Shown here piece after piece: positions 7,638 through 15,420 of a DNA stretch of 64,000 nucleotides. Positions within the stretch are counted from its first letter, which is position 1; the number at the start of each line of letters is the position of its first letter. Source of the DNA: Lentisphaerota bacterium (GTDB lineage: Bacteria > Verrucomicrobiota > Lentisphaeria > Victivallales > Victivallaceae); assembly GCA_015061745.1 (NCBI GenBank), contig SUWB01000001.1, forward strand, positions 1 to 64,000. Reading direction: 5' to 3'. Both the position numbers and the translations under genes were made by a program. The notes beneath the pieces are model-generated. The model saw only the letters and a program-made list of their open reading frames with translations, had not been told where the DNA came from and searched no databases.

Positions 7638-9650
7638 ATGCTGGTTGCTTTAGAAGGAATGGACGGAGTTGGAAAAAGTACACTTGCAAAAAAATGCGCA
7701 CAGCTACTTGGTGGATTTTTTGTAGTCAAGGCAATTCATCCATTGCGCGACAAAAATGTCTATTATGACAATTTTTACAATATTAGCGATCTTGTTTTAG
7801 AAATTTTCAAGAGTGATTTTGACCAATGCATGTTTGGAATTCGCGGAATATTTTGGTACTACCGACTTAATGGATTTGACATTGTTTCTGATCGTTTTTA
7901 TGCTTCCAATCTTTGGCACATAGAACGCCGCGATGTAGACATTGAAAATATGGTATCATTTATTGGCATTCCAGAAAAAACAGTTCTATTATACGCTTCA
8001 CAAGATGTATTAAAAAAACGCATATGGGCGAGAAACCCTCAAGATAAAGATTTGGTAAAGATAGAGCAATCTGAATATGCATATCGTTTAATGAAGACCC
8101 GCTTCAATAAAAACGGCATTAATTATAGCATTATCAATACAGATGACTTGCCACTAGATTCTGTTGCCGAAAGAATATTATCTACTGCATCCCAAGATGA
8201 ACCCGCTCCGCCTCTTAATGCAACGATGCGTGCTTTTTCCTGCAAAAGAAAAAAAATCACAGAAATATTTATTGACGAAGATATTAATTTTATAGATCCT
8301 AAAGCATTTTTTTATCTTTCAAACCTTCAGTGCATAAAAGTGTCAGATTCAAATAAGTATTTTTCATGCCTTAATGGTGTTTTATATTCCAAAAATCAAG
8401 ATATTTTATATTGTTATCCCAATAATCGTGAAGAAAAAAACTTTACGGTTCCCCGAACGGTAAAGTATCTTATGCCCTCGGCATTCATTAACGCCTCGTG
8501 TCTCGAAAATATTATTCTGCATGATGGAGTCATTGAAATCGGAAGTACTTGTTTTTTTAATTGTCGTATGTTAAAATCTTTTGCAGTTTCAGCAGAATTA
8601 CGGCGAATTGGTCCTATGAATTTTCTAGGTTGTTCAAACATGGAGGCATTTTCTGTGGCATCTGACAATACTGTTTATTCCGAAATCTCAAAAATGCTTT
8701 TTTCTCATGACGGAACAAACTTAATTAAGATTCCATCTGCGATTCCATTTCTAGATTACAAATTCTGTTGCCAAAAAGTATCTGCATGGGCGGGCGCCGA
8801 TGTGTCAACAATAAAAAGAATTGATTTTGATGATAAATTAGAAATTATTGAAGCATATGCTTTTTTTAACTCAAATGTTGAAAAAATAAATATTACATCA
8901 TCCAATCTTACACGTATTGGTGAACGTGCTTTTGGAATGTGTAAAAATTTAAGAAATCTGGACATTTCCTCTGCACCCATTTCAATTTCAATTCATAATG
9001 ATGCTTTTGAAAACGCAAGTGAAAAATTAAGGATTTACATATCAGATATTTTGTTTGAAAAATTGGTCAGAGATCCAAAGAAAGAACATATAAAAAAACA
9101 TTTTGCCGTAAGACTGTTTGATAAAAAACAATTGTCGTGCGGAGCTGCTTGCTGCATTTATCTGAAAAAAAAGCTTGATCTAACAATTTCTATTGAAGAG
9201 GATAAGACATATTGGATTTTTAGTATTGCTCGGCAATTCTTACAATATATACCATGTCTTCTCTATTACTACGATAGCAATTTGATGCGCGATTATTATT
9301 CTCGTAAAATTCCCGATGACTTTTCTGGGACGGCTGATTTAGAAGAAATCATTCAGAGTCAAAAAATATGCTGTAAAAAGCTTGATAAAGATAATTTAAT
9401 ACATGCTATTAGAGATTGTTTTATACTGATGATTGTTGATTCTCAGTTGTTAAACGATGACGCGACGCTCACAGGGGGGCACTATATTATTATTGAGCAT
9501 ATAGAAGGAACGCAAGCAATTATCGTGAACCCCCTAAAATCAGTTGCTATTTTGCACCTCGTAGATGTTGATTTGCTTGTTGAGGGGTGTTTAAAGCAAG
9601 GGGGGTGGTACATGACCATTTCGAGAACGCACAAAGGAGTTTTTTTATGA
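7638..9650 (+). CDS. thymidylate-kinase-like / BspA-type LRR / C39-like protease triple fusion
   Basis: 670 aa from ATG 7638, with AAGGAGAG 7 nt upstream. Residues 1-185 are a thymidylate-kinase-type P-loop domain: Walker A GMDGVGKST (7-15), DRFY (85-88), and a lid-like KKRIWARNPQDKD. Residues about 195-490 form 8-10 irregular BspA/LRR_5-type repeats (for example LTRIGERAFGMCKNLRNLD). From about 498 comes a papain-fold domain like peptidase C39: SCGAACC with Cys501, GGHYIII with His615, and VNP with Asn631, giving a plausible Cys-His-Asn triad. C39 domains cut leader peptides in other RiPP systems, usually fused to ABC transporters; here no transporter is present. The LRR part may recognise the substrate. 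The order kinase-LRR-protease is not one I know. Confidence 0.75.
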   Translation: MLVALEGMDGVGKSTLAKKCAQLLGGFFVVKAIHPLRDKNVYYDNFYNISDLVLEIFKSDFDQCMFGIRGIFWYYRLNGFDIVSDRFYASNLWHIERRDVDIENMVSFIGIPEKTVLLYASQDVLKKRIWARNPQDKDLVKIEQSEYAYRLMKTRFNKNGINYSIINTDDLPLDSVAERILSTASQDEPAPPLNATMRAFSCKRKKITEIFIDEDINFIDPKAFFYLSNLQCIKVSDSNKYFSCLNGVLYSKNQDILYCYPNNREEKNFTVPRTVKYLMPSAFINASCLENIILHDGVIEIGSTCFFNCRMLKSFAVSAELRRIGPMNFLGCSNMEAFSVASDNTVYSEISKMLFSHDGTNLIKIPSAIPFLDYKFCCQKVSAWAGADVSTIKRIDFDDKLEIIEAYAFFNSNVEKINITSSNLTRIGERAFGMCKNLRNLDISSAPISISIHNDAFENASEKLRIYISDILFEKLVRDPKKEHIKKHFAVRLFDKKQLSCGAACCIYLKKKLDLTISIEEDKTYWIFSIARQFLQYIPCLLYYYDSNLMRDYYSRKIPDDFSGTADLEEIIQSQKICCKKLDKDNLIHAIRDCFILMIVDSQLLNDDATLTGGHYIIIEHIEGTQAIIVNPLKSVAILHLVDVDLLVEGCLKQGGWYMTISRTHKGVFL

Positions 9651-9847
9651 TTTATATTTGTATTTTAGGTATTGCCCTAGGTTGTATTTTTTTTATTGCA
9701 TTTATTGCCTATGTTACCTTTTTCAAAACGCCCCCCAAAGGCAACTCCGATGAAATAGATACTTACAATTTTTATCGCAATGACCACCGGGATTGTTGTG
9801 AAAATTTATATACGGATGATGACTATCATCGTGATTATGATGATTAA
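9647..9847 (+). CDS. 66-aa membrane peptide with Asp/Tyr/His tail
   Basis: ATG 9647 overlaps the upstream stop by 4 nt (ATGA) and has AAGGAG 7 nt upstream, inside the end of that gene. Residues 2-26 form one hydrophobic helix with no charged N-terminus. The remaining 40 residues are very polar and end CCENLYTDDDYHRDYDD, with two adjacent Cys. The tail composition resembles the C-terminus of the 55-aa precursor candidate (HTHDD). It may be a second, membrane-anchored substrate, a metal-binding anchor or an immunity peptide. It is the last gene of the series. Confidence 0.65.
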   Translation: MIYICILGIALGCIFFIAFIAYVTFFKTPPKGNSDEIDTYNFYRNDHRDCCENLYTDDDYHRDYDD

Positions 9848-10002
9848 ACCTCAATGAAGGAGAAAACGACAGATAACGTCCGGAAAATTGCGCACATTTT
9901 AGATTGATTATCCCACGTGCTTTAGGCGCAGCCGTAACAAAACGACCGTTTGAGAAGCTCCGGAGGAGCAGGTTGTCTTGTAGGCGGAGCCTGCTACCTC
10001 CA
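9848..10002. other. intergenic stretch with short hairpins after the island operon
   Basis: It contains a compact hairpin GCTCC-GGA-GGAGC at 9957-9969 and a wider one at 9967-9995 (AGCAGG with CCTGCT). The GGA loop is the same as in the hairpin array at 14813-14900. An ATG at 9853 opens only 17 codons with a good AAGGAG inside; I do not support it as a gene. Confidence 0.5.
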
Positions 10003-10356
10003 TTAAATTACACCTTGTTCGTAAATTTTGCAAGTGCAAAGATACTGGCGATTTCCCCATTTTGTTGTGGAAATATGTCTTAATCTTGCTTCAACTAACA
10101 TCATTGCAGAATAGCCATCCGGGAAACTGCCCACCACCCTTTTTCGTCGCCTGTTCTCTTTTATGATTCGTTCCAAACCGTTGTTTGTTCTGATTTTTAC
10201 CCAATGTTCATAGGGAAAACCCATGTAAGAAAGAGTTTCATCTATGCTATCTTCCACGAATTTTGCAACAGAGTCTAATTTCATTTTTCGCAGTTTTTCA
10301 GCAACAAGAACATATAATGGTAACAGTTTTTTAATAGTACTGGTAATGGTCGGCAT
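10003..10356 (-). pseudogene. IS256-type (mutator) transposase, C-terminal remnant
   Basis: The 117-aa frame matches the C-terminal end of IS256-family transposases: ETLSYMGFPYEHW, IRTNNGLERI, RRRKRVVGSFPDG and SAMMLVEARLRHI. A full protein is about 400 aa, so the N-terminal three quarters, including the first two catalytic acidic residues, are missing. The match starts near residue 20 (EKLRKMK); the first residues are probably fused sequence. ERIIKEN replaces the usual ERxxREI, a sign of decay. No inverted repeats are visible. It marks past insertion or rearrangement at the right edge of the AT-rich island. Confidence 0.85.
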
Positions 10357-10457
10357 TATAAAGCGGTAAAACCCGACCTTAACTTTTTAGACCAAAAGTC
10401 CTTTCCAAACAGAGGTTGAATAATTTATAAAAAATGATTATTTTCATTTTTTTTCGG

Positions 10458-10485
10458 TTGTAATTTGCTTTTCGTATGCTATATT
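10458..10485 (+). promoter_or_regulatory. putative promoter upstream of beta-helix gene leader
   Basis: TTGTAA, 16 nt, then TATATT preceded by TGC. The TGC-TATATT form matches other promoters in this window. If used, it gives a 5' leader of about 670 nt before the ATG at 11168. Confidence 0.5.
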
Positions 10486-11041
10486 AGGATATCGTACTAT
10501 GGTGGGCCATTGTCTTTTCTCGTAGTGCGAGGCTATTTGACAACCGCTATATTTCAGCAAAACGCTTCGAAACCGACCAAGTAATGAATGTTTTTGCTCT
10601 TATCGCAGGTGAAATGTATCCGGTGGGATTGTGTCTACACATCTTACCGGACGTTCTCTGGTATGATGTTGCGGGCTCTGGGGCGGGCCTCAGGAGCGTG
10701 CTTGGGAGCGTTCGGTTTTTATTTGAACGTTACCAAGCAAGCTGGATTTCGCAGCAGAAAGTTGTGGAATCGGCGAGCTTACTAAATTTATGGGGATTTT
10801 CGATCATGAGAACTAAACTTGCTACGACAGCATTTAAGATGCCGCTTACGGCATCAGTTCTTTGTTGTCCGCATTACAGAGATCCCGGAGCTTCTTTCAA
10901 GAACGGAAACAACCGGCTTCCGTTGCTTCACAACTTTTGCTCCGTGACAAAAGCAAGCCTTTATTTCAATAAAGGATCGCTTCTATCCGCTTGGTCGGAT
11001 AGAGTTGTTTTTCATCTTTTCAAAACATATTATCGTTGCGG

Positions 11042-11066
11042 AAAACTGTATCGATCCGATTTTACA
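11042..11066 (+). repeat. 25-nt conserved leader site, copy B
   Basis: AAAACTGTATC-G-ATCC-G-ATTTTACA, two substitutions from copy A at 180-204 and in the same orientation. It sits about 100 nt before the beta-helix start codon, as copy A sits about 80 nt before the small lipoprotein start. Confidence 0.7.
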
Positions 11067-11167
11067 ATTTCGCTTTCAGGTAATGGGTCATCACAATTTT
11101 TCCGGTTGTGGCAAAAGATCACCGTCATAGTGTCGATGGTTGCAAATATCAAATGAAAGGAATGTAC

Positions 11168-12487
11168 ATGAAAAAATCCCTTCTGATGGTCGCTGCATTG
11201 CTGGCGATCACAACGTTGTCTGCTAAAGATATCTTTGTTTCTTTGGCAACCGGAAAAAATAAAAACCCCGGAACCAAAGCAGCTCCGTACAAAAATCTCT
11301 GGAAAGCTCTGGCTGTCGCCAAAAATAATGATGTGATCCACATCGCCGAAGGTATTTATCCCGGAAAGATGAAATGCGGTTGGTTCAAACTTGAAAAACC
11401 GGTTTCTCTTTTCGGCGGCTATTCTGCCGACTTCACCAAACGCGACCCGCTGAAGTTCAAAACCTTGTTCCAGCCCCGGAACGAACACAACGATAAGAAA
11501 GCCGGAGCCCAGGGCATACTCCATATCGAATTGGCAAAATCCCCGATGAACGCCCCCAAAGGATTCCATATCGTCATCGACGGGATCATCTTTGACGATG
11601 GTTTTGCTTCCAGCTATCACGCCACCAAGGGAAAACCCGCCGGATTTGATACCGGTATGTGGCTGGAAGGTCCGGCGATGAACAAAGCTGCGGACAAATT
11701 CCCCAGTGCCAACCGTTACAGCATCCACACCGCTTCCGCTTCCCGCGGCGAAGGTGATCTGACTATTCAGAACTGCACCTTTGTCAACGGTTCCAACTAC
11801 GCCGTCAATGTCAACTGGTACAAAGGCAAAGTCGCCATTCTCAACAATGTGTTCTGCAACAACCGTATGCTTTCGGTCAATGTGAACTGCTCCAACGGCA
11901 GAGGCAAGATCGATTGGGAATGTGCCTACAACACCATTCTTTTCACCTGGAGCCGTCTTAATGACCTGGCTGATATGGGTTTTGCCATCCGCAACAACAC
12001 CAACTGCAATGCCAATATCCACAACAACATTATCGGCTTGAACGTGCTGACCGGTTTTGACAACACCAAAGGCAATCCCAAGCAGAAAAAGACCAAACTT
12101 GACAACAATATCTTCTTCCTGAACCGTGAATCTGACGTGCAGATGACAGTTTCTCCTTCCATTGCCAAGGTCAAAGTCGATGGTTTTGAAGATCTCGAAG
12201 GTACTGACGGTATTGAATCCATCGAAGGCAATATCGACCTCAAAGATCCCAGCATTTTCAAAGGCCGCATCAATGCCCAGTATCTCAATGCATTCCTTTC
12301 TATGAAGTATTCCGAAAAGACCAAACTTGATCCGGGCAAATGCAATGCTCTGCGCAGTGTTCTCGGTCTGCCGCTTCAGGGAACCATCACCACCAAATGC
12401 GACATGTATGCCAACCGTTATCCCTGGGGTGAAGCATTGAATCTTTTCGGTGCTGTCAAGGACTACGGTGCTCAGTTGCCGAAATAA
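11168..12487 (+). CDS. secreted parallel beta-helix protein
   Basis: 439 aa from ATG 11168 (AAAGGA 6 nt upstream; an in-frame ATG at 11162 adds only Met-Tyr). Residues 1-18 are a signal peptide (KKSLLMVAALLAITTLSA). The mature start, SLATGKNKNPGTKAAPYKN followed by DVIHIAEGIYPG, is the usual opening of DUF1565-type right-handed beta-helix proteins, common among polysaccharide lyases and surface proteins of PVC bacteria. Asn-rich turns (AIRNNTNCNANIHNN) continue through the middle. I see no catalytic signature that names a substrate. It stands apart from its neighbours and has ordinary GC content, unlike the AT-rich block before it. Confidence 0.8.
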   Translation: MKKSLLMVAALLAITTLSAKDIFVSLATGKNKNPGTKAAPYKNLWKALAVAKNNDVIHIAEGIYPGKMKCGWFKLEKPVSLFGGYSADFTKRDPLKFKTLFQPRNEHNDKKAGAQGILHIELAKSPMNAPKGFHIVIDGIIFDDGFASSYHATKGKPAGFDTGMWLEGPAMNKAADKFPSANRYSIHTASASRGEGDLTIQNCTFVNGSNYAVNVNWYKGKVAILNNVFCNNRMLSVNVNCSNGRGKIDWECAYNTILFTWSRLNDLADMGFAIRNNTNCNANIHNNIIGLNVLTGFDNTKGNPKQKKTKLDNNIFFLNRESDVQMTVSPSIAKVKVDGFEDLEGTDGIESIEGNIDLKDPSIFKGRINAQYLNAFLSMKYSEKTKLDPGKCNALRSVLGLPLQGTITTKCDMYANRYPWGEALNLFGAVKDYGAQLPK

Positions 12488-12521
12488 TGTTATTCACTAT
12501 ATATTAAGGAAATAAAAAATT

Positions 12522-12791
12522 ATGGATATTAAGAAAATTATTGATACTTATCTTAACATTATCAAAACCAAGTATATCTGCTTTGACGGAACCGCCTCTC
12601 AGGAGGAATTCATCTATTTCATTGCAGTCTGGATCGTCGGGGCGATTGCCTGCGGTATTGTCGCAGTAATTCTCAAAATCATCGGTCTCGGTTTCATCGG
12701 TGGAATCGTTTGCGCTGTGTGGAACCTGGCTAATCTGCTGCCGGGACTCGGAACATTGGTTCGTTTCATCAATTCCAAAAAAGCCCGGTAA
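12522..12791 (+). CDS. small DUF805-like membrane protein
   Basis: 89 aa, ATG preceded by AAGGAA. The segment YICFDGTASQEEFIYFIAVW resembles the start of DUF805 (YhaH-type) inner-membrane proteins, in which F-x-G-R-x-x-R-x-E-F precedes the first helix. Two hydrophobic helices follow (about 33-52 and 55-77), then a basic tail NSKKAR. It is shorter than typical DUF805 proteins, with the conserved Arg residues changed to Thr/Gln. Function unknown. Confidence 0.6.
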   Translation: MDIKKIIDTYLNIIKTKYICFDGTASQEEFIYFIAVWIVGAIACGIVAVILKIIGLGFIGGIVCAVWNLANLLPGLGTLVRFINSKKAR

Positions 12792-12793
12792 TC

Positions 12794-12857
12794 AAAAAAA
12801 AAAAAAAAAAAAAAAAACCGAACCGGCAGTAAGCAGGTTTGTTTGCTGCCGGTTCGG
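12794..12857. terminator. A24 homopolymer plus strong hairpin
   Basis: Twenty-four A residues (12794-12817) are followed by CCGAACCGGCAG and its perfect complement CTGCCGGTTCGG with a 16-nt loop (12818-12857). On the minus strand this reads as an ideal terminator, but no minus-strand gene precedes it. On the plus strand there is no T-run after it, so it may act as an mRNA 3' stabiliser between two plus genes. The A-run is a likely slippage site. Confidence 0.7.
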
Positions 12858-12897
12858 CATAAACGATATTTCAACAAATCCGGTAAGGAGGCGTTTT

Positions 12898-14208
12898 ATG
12901 AAACATAAAGTTAAATTTTTATCGATAGCATTGACAGGATGCTTTCTTGCCGGATGTACCTGTTATAACACCCATGTCCCCGGAAGACATATTAATCACG
13001 GAGAAAATCCCAGTGGGATTGACAGATTTTTCTGCAATCTTGATTACATACTTTTCCCGCCACAACAAGGGTATGTAGTAGCACCCGTTCCGGTTGTTGT
13101 GGCTCCACGCCCGGTTGTTGTGGCTCCACGCCCAGTTGTTGTAGCTCCACGCCCAGTTGTTGTAGCTCCACGCCCGGTTGTTGTAGCTCCACCTCCGCCA
13201 CGCCATCACAGCAGACCAGCTCCGTCCTATAGAGGCAGTTCATCTCACAGACCAGCTCCGTCCTATAGAGGCAGTTCATCTCACAGACCAGCTCCGTCCT
13301 ATAGAGGCAGTTCATCTCACAGACCAGCTCCGTCCTATAGAGGCAGTTCATCTCACAAACCTGTTCCTGCGGTAAATAATTATGCCCGTGGAGGTCGCGG
13401 TAACAAACAATCTGCATACAGACCATCTACGTCAAACGTCAACAGACCTTCGGCATATCGCCCGTCGTCTTCAAGCACCAGCAGACCGGCTGGCGGTAAG
13501 ACTGTCACCGGACCGGCAAGCAAACCGGCAGTATCTCGGCCGTCGTCTTCAAGCACAAGAACCCCCTCGGCATACAAACCGTCAGCATCTGATATCTATG
13601 GCAAACCGTCAAGAGGAATCAGTTCTCCATCAGCGGTCCGCCCGTCATCGACAAGCAGCAAACCGGCAGCTTCATCAATAAACAGACCGTCCAGTTCCAA
13701 CAACCGCCCGAAGCCATCGGCAGTATACACGGTGTCGCCCAGCCGATCAAGCGGGTCCTCTGCTTCCAGCAGACCGTCCAGTTCCAACAACCGCCCGAAG
13801 CCATCGGCAGTGTATTCGACCTCGTCAAGTCAGTCAAAAGGCAACACATCTGTGAGCAGACCTGCAGGAAATATTACGGTGAGCCGTCCGCCGACAACAA
13901 CTTCTTCAAGCAGTCTTGGAACCAGACCGTCCACGAGTCGGCCAAGACCGACAACAACTTCTTCAAGCAGTCTTGGAACCAGACCGTCCACGAGTCGGCC
14001 AAGACCGACAACAACTTCTTCAAGCAGTCTTGGAACCAGACCGTCCACGAGTCGGCCAAGACCGGCAACAACTTCCTCAAGCAGTCTTGGAACCAGACCG
14101 TCCACCCACAGACCAACATCGGCAACGACCTCTACTTCCTCAAGCACAACTTCAAGCGGCGGCAGAGGTTCAACCCCGACCGGCAAAAGTCAGTATATGG
14201 AAGATTGA
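12898..14208 (+). CDS. Pro/Ser/Thr-rich repeat lipoprotein
   Basis: 436 aa from ATG 12898 with TAAGGAGG upstream. The signal peptide ends in the lipobox LAGC (Cys at residue 20). A short globular-looking part is followed by several internal repeat families: PVVVAPR five times, RPAPSYRGSSSH four times, two copies of a unit with RPSSSNNRPKPSAVY, and TTTSSSSLGTRPSTSRPRP four times. The rest is Ser/Thr/Pro-rich with almost no hydrophobic core, so it is probably an extended cell-surface or periplasmic spacer, perhaps O-glycosylated. The repeats are nearly identical at DNA level, which implies recent expansion. Long open frames on the other strand are shadows of the repeats. Confidence 0.8.
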   Translation: MKHKVKFLSIALTGCFLAGCTCYNTHVPGRHINHGENPSGIDRFFCNLDYILFPPQQGYVVAPVPVVVAPRPVVVAPRPVVVAPRPVVVAPRPVVVAPPPPRHHSRPAPSYRGSSSHRPAPSYRGSSSHRPAPSYRGSSSHRPAPSYRGSSSHKPVPAVNNYARGGRGNKQSAYRPSTSNVNRPSAYRPSSSSTSRPAGGKTVTGPASKPAVSRPSSSSTRTPSAYKPSASDIYGKPSRGISSPSAVRPSSTSSKPAASSINRPSSSNNRPKPSAVYTVSPSRSSGSSASSRPSSSNNRPKPSAVYSTSSSQSKGNTSVSRPAGNITVSRPPTTTSSSSLGTRPSTSRPRPTTTSSSSLGTRPSTSRPRPTTTSSSSLGTRPSTSRPRPATTSSSSLGTRPSTHRPTSATTSTSSSTTSSGGRGSTPTGKSQYMED

Positions 14209-14231
14209 GCCCCAGTAAGAAAAAAGAAAAC

Positions 14232-14266
14232 ATCCCGTCCTTTTCTCTCTTGATATTCGGACGGAT
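14232..14266 (+). terminator. weak terminator-like hairpin
   Basis: ATCCCGTCC pairs with GGACGGAT with one bulged C, followed by ATTTCTTT. It sits 24 nt after the repeat lipoprotein stop. Confidence 0.4.
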
Positions 14267-14318
14267 ATTTCTTTAGGTATCACATCGGTAACATATCAGG
14301 GGAATCAACAAGGGAAAT

Positions 14319-14504
14319 ATGTCAAAAAAACTTATTCTTACATTCTTTGCCGGAGTGTTTCTGGGCAGCGGAATAACTTGGATCGTGAAATCCGGAAACT
14401 GTACAGCCTCGAAACATCCCGATAATACAAATGTCGCCGATGAATTGAGAATAGCCCTCTTGTTTGCTGAAGATATGGAAAAACTTCAAATATACAGAAT
14501 GTAA
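14319..14504 (+). CDS. 61-aa hypothetical single-pass membrane protein
   Basis: ATG 14319 is preceded by AAGGGA. The protein has a hydrophobic segment (about 4-23, LILTFFAGVFLGSGITWIV) and a polar C-terminal part with a short amphipathic helix (ADELRIALLFAEDMEKL). It could be anchored by an uncleaved signal. No family recognised. Confidence 0.5.
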   Translation: MSKKLILTFFAGVFLGSGITWIVKSGNCTASKHPDNTNVADELRIALLFAEDMEKLQIYRM

Positions 14505-14574
14505 AAATTAAAGAAAAATCTAATATTGTCCAGTAGAAAGAAACTCGAACCGCCGACTTTTGCATCCTTTTTGA

Positions 14575-14744
14575 AAAGTCGCAAGTTGCTATCTTTTTTC
14601 GGAGCATTTTGCAGTTGTTTCGGAGAAAAAGTCCTTTCGGTTGAGTAGAAATCTTTTCTCTGCTGCGTAAAAAGGAAAAAAACAGAGATACTTTCGCAAA
14701 TTAGCGAAGCGATCACCATTTTATATAAATTCGCAACCATTTGA
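14575..14744. repeat. 170-bp dispersed repeat, copy 1
   Basis: From AAAGTCGCAAGTTG to CGCAACCATTTGA. It is about three-quarters or more identical by eye to 17858-18026 in the same orientation. Shared blocks are AGTCGCAAGTTG, TATCTTTTTTCGG, CAGTTGTTTCGGA, TTTTCTCTGCTGC, AAAAACAGAGATA and TTAGCGAAGCGAT. The two copies flank the BspA-type gene. Confidence 0.85.
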
Positions 14745-14812
14745 GCTTGGGAGAATTTTCCGAATCAAGCGAAAATGGTCGACCATTTTTTGCCCTGACG
14801 GAAAAAAAAATG

Positions 14813-15027
14813 AAGCCTGAAAAGGCTTTGCTTTATGGCTCGACAGAGCCGCTTCATAATCCGGAGGATTGCTTTATGCACCGGAGGTGCGCTTCACAAA
14901 TCCGCCTTTTCAGATGAAACAGCTCCATTTTATTCCGCTATGAAGCATTTTCGCTTTCGCTCAAATATGAAGCACTCCGCTTACGCTGCGTATGACCTGT
15001 CATCCATAGCACTTCGTGCGACGGATG
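14813..15027. repeat. array of short hairpins with GCTTYAY linkers
   Basis: Four stem-loops in regular 21-24 nt steps: AAGCC/GGCTT (14813-14828), GGCTC/GAGCC (14837-14850), AATCC/GGATT (14858-14870) and GCACC/GGTGC (14878-14890). Linkers are TGCTTTAT, GCTTCATA, GCTTTAT and GCTTCACA. The stems differ but the GGA loop and linkers are conserved. Further GAAGC-containing units follow, and a nested hairpin at 15001-15027 (CATCC..GCAC-TTC-GTGC..GGATG). Confidence 0.75.
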
Positions 15028-15096
15028 ATGAGAAAATGAAAAATGAGAGTTTATCTATTTGTAATGCAACTCTGTCCGCATTATATTATAACCTCC

Positions 15097-15127
15097 AATC
15101 CAGTCCTTTATGACTGGATTTTTTTGT
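15097..15127 (+). terminator. rho-independent terminator
   Basis: AATCCAGTC, a 6-nt loop, GACTGGATT, then a T-run. It follows the hairpin array and would end any RNA transcribed through it. Confidence 0.8.
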
Positions 15128-15391
15128 GTCGCACTTTTACCCAAAGAACCGCAGGCATTTACAGCTAATCATCGCCCCGACAGAGAACAAACAGAGAACG
15201 GCAAATTCTCTGTTTGGTAAGGTCGGCGGTCGTTTATGAAAGAATTATTTGCAAGCCATACAACTTCAGGAAAAAATCTGCCGTAATTTTAAGATTTTTG
15301 TCAGATATTACAGAAAATCTCCTCTATTATAGATAGTAAACTTTGTCAGGATATTTTCGCAGGAATGTTCCGGATAAATTATAACATTGCC

Positions 15392-15420
15392 TTGCAATTT
15401 ATCAGAAATAATGATATTGT
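15392..15420 (+). promoter_or_regulatory. putative promoter of the BspA-type gene
   Basis: TTGCAA, 17 nt, TATTGT, about 40 nt before the ATG at 15462, which also has GGAGAAAAG as ribosome site. Confidence 0.5.

Larger units (their letters stand above)
10357..11167. other. 810-bp gene-poor stretch, probable long leader of the beta-helix gene
   Basis: Open frames here (10584-11156 and 10588-10785 on the plus strand) have no ribosome site and no recognisable domain, and they overlap each other; I do not support them. The stretch has a promoter-like pair at 10458-10485, a hairpin related to the palindrome at 71-100 (10953-10980), a CTATCCG/CGGATAG hairpin near 10984-11003, and the conserved 25-mer at 11042-11066. 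Confidence 0.5.

Noticed and set aside
9853-9906. 17-codon ORF after the membrane peptide
   Set aside because: Too short to judge and without a partner; it may be a relic of a disrupted gene.
10584-11156. 190-aa plus-strand frame upstream of the beta-helix gene
   Set aside because: It has no ribosome site, no recognisable domain, overlaps another frame (10588-10785) and runs through the hairpins and the conserved 25-mer of the leader.
11030-12022. 330-aa minus-strand frame opposite the beta-helix gene
   Set aside because: The plus-strand gene has a signal peptide and family signature; the minus frame is its shadow.
12992-14186. Several long minus-strand frames across the repeat lipoprotein gene
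   Set aside because: They mirror the tandem repeats of the plus-strand gene, which has the signal peptide and ribosome site.
14521-14600. tRNA-like stretch on the minus strand (GGCGGTTCGAGT resembles a T-arm)
   Set aside because: The T-loop-like sequence has no matching acceptor, D or anticodon arms, and it extends into the 170-bp dispersed repeat. At best it is a decayed fragment.
14813-15027. CRISPR array
   Set aside because: Units are 21-24 nt palindromes with variable stems and 7-8 nt linkers, not identical direct repeats with unique spacers, and no cas gene is nearby.
14835-15113. 92-aa frame over the hairpin array
   Set aside because: It is open because of the periodic repeats; the product has no domain and no ribosome site.
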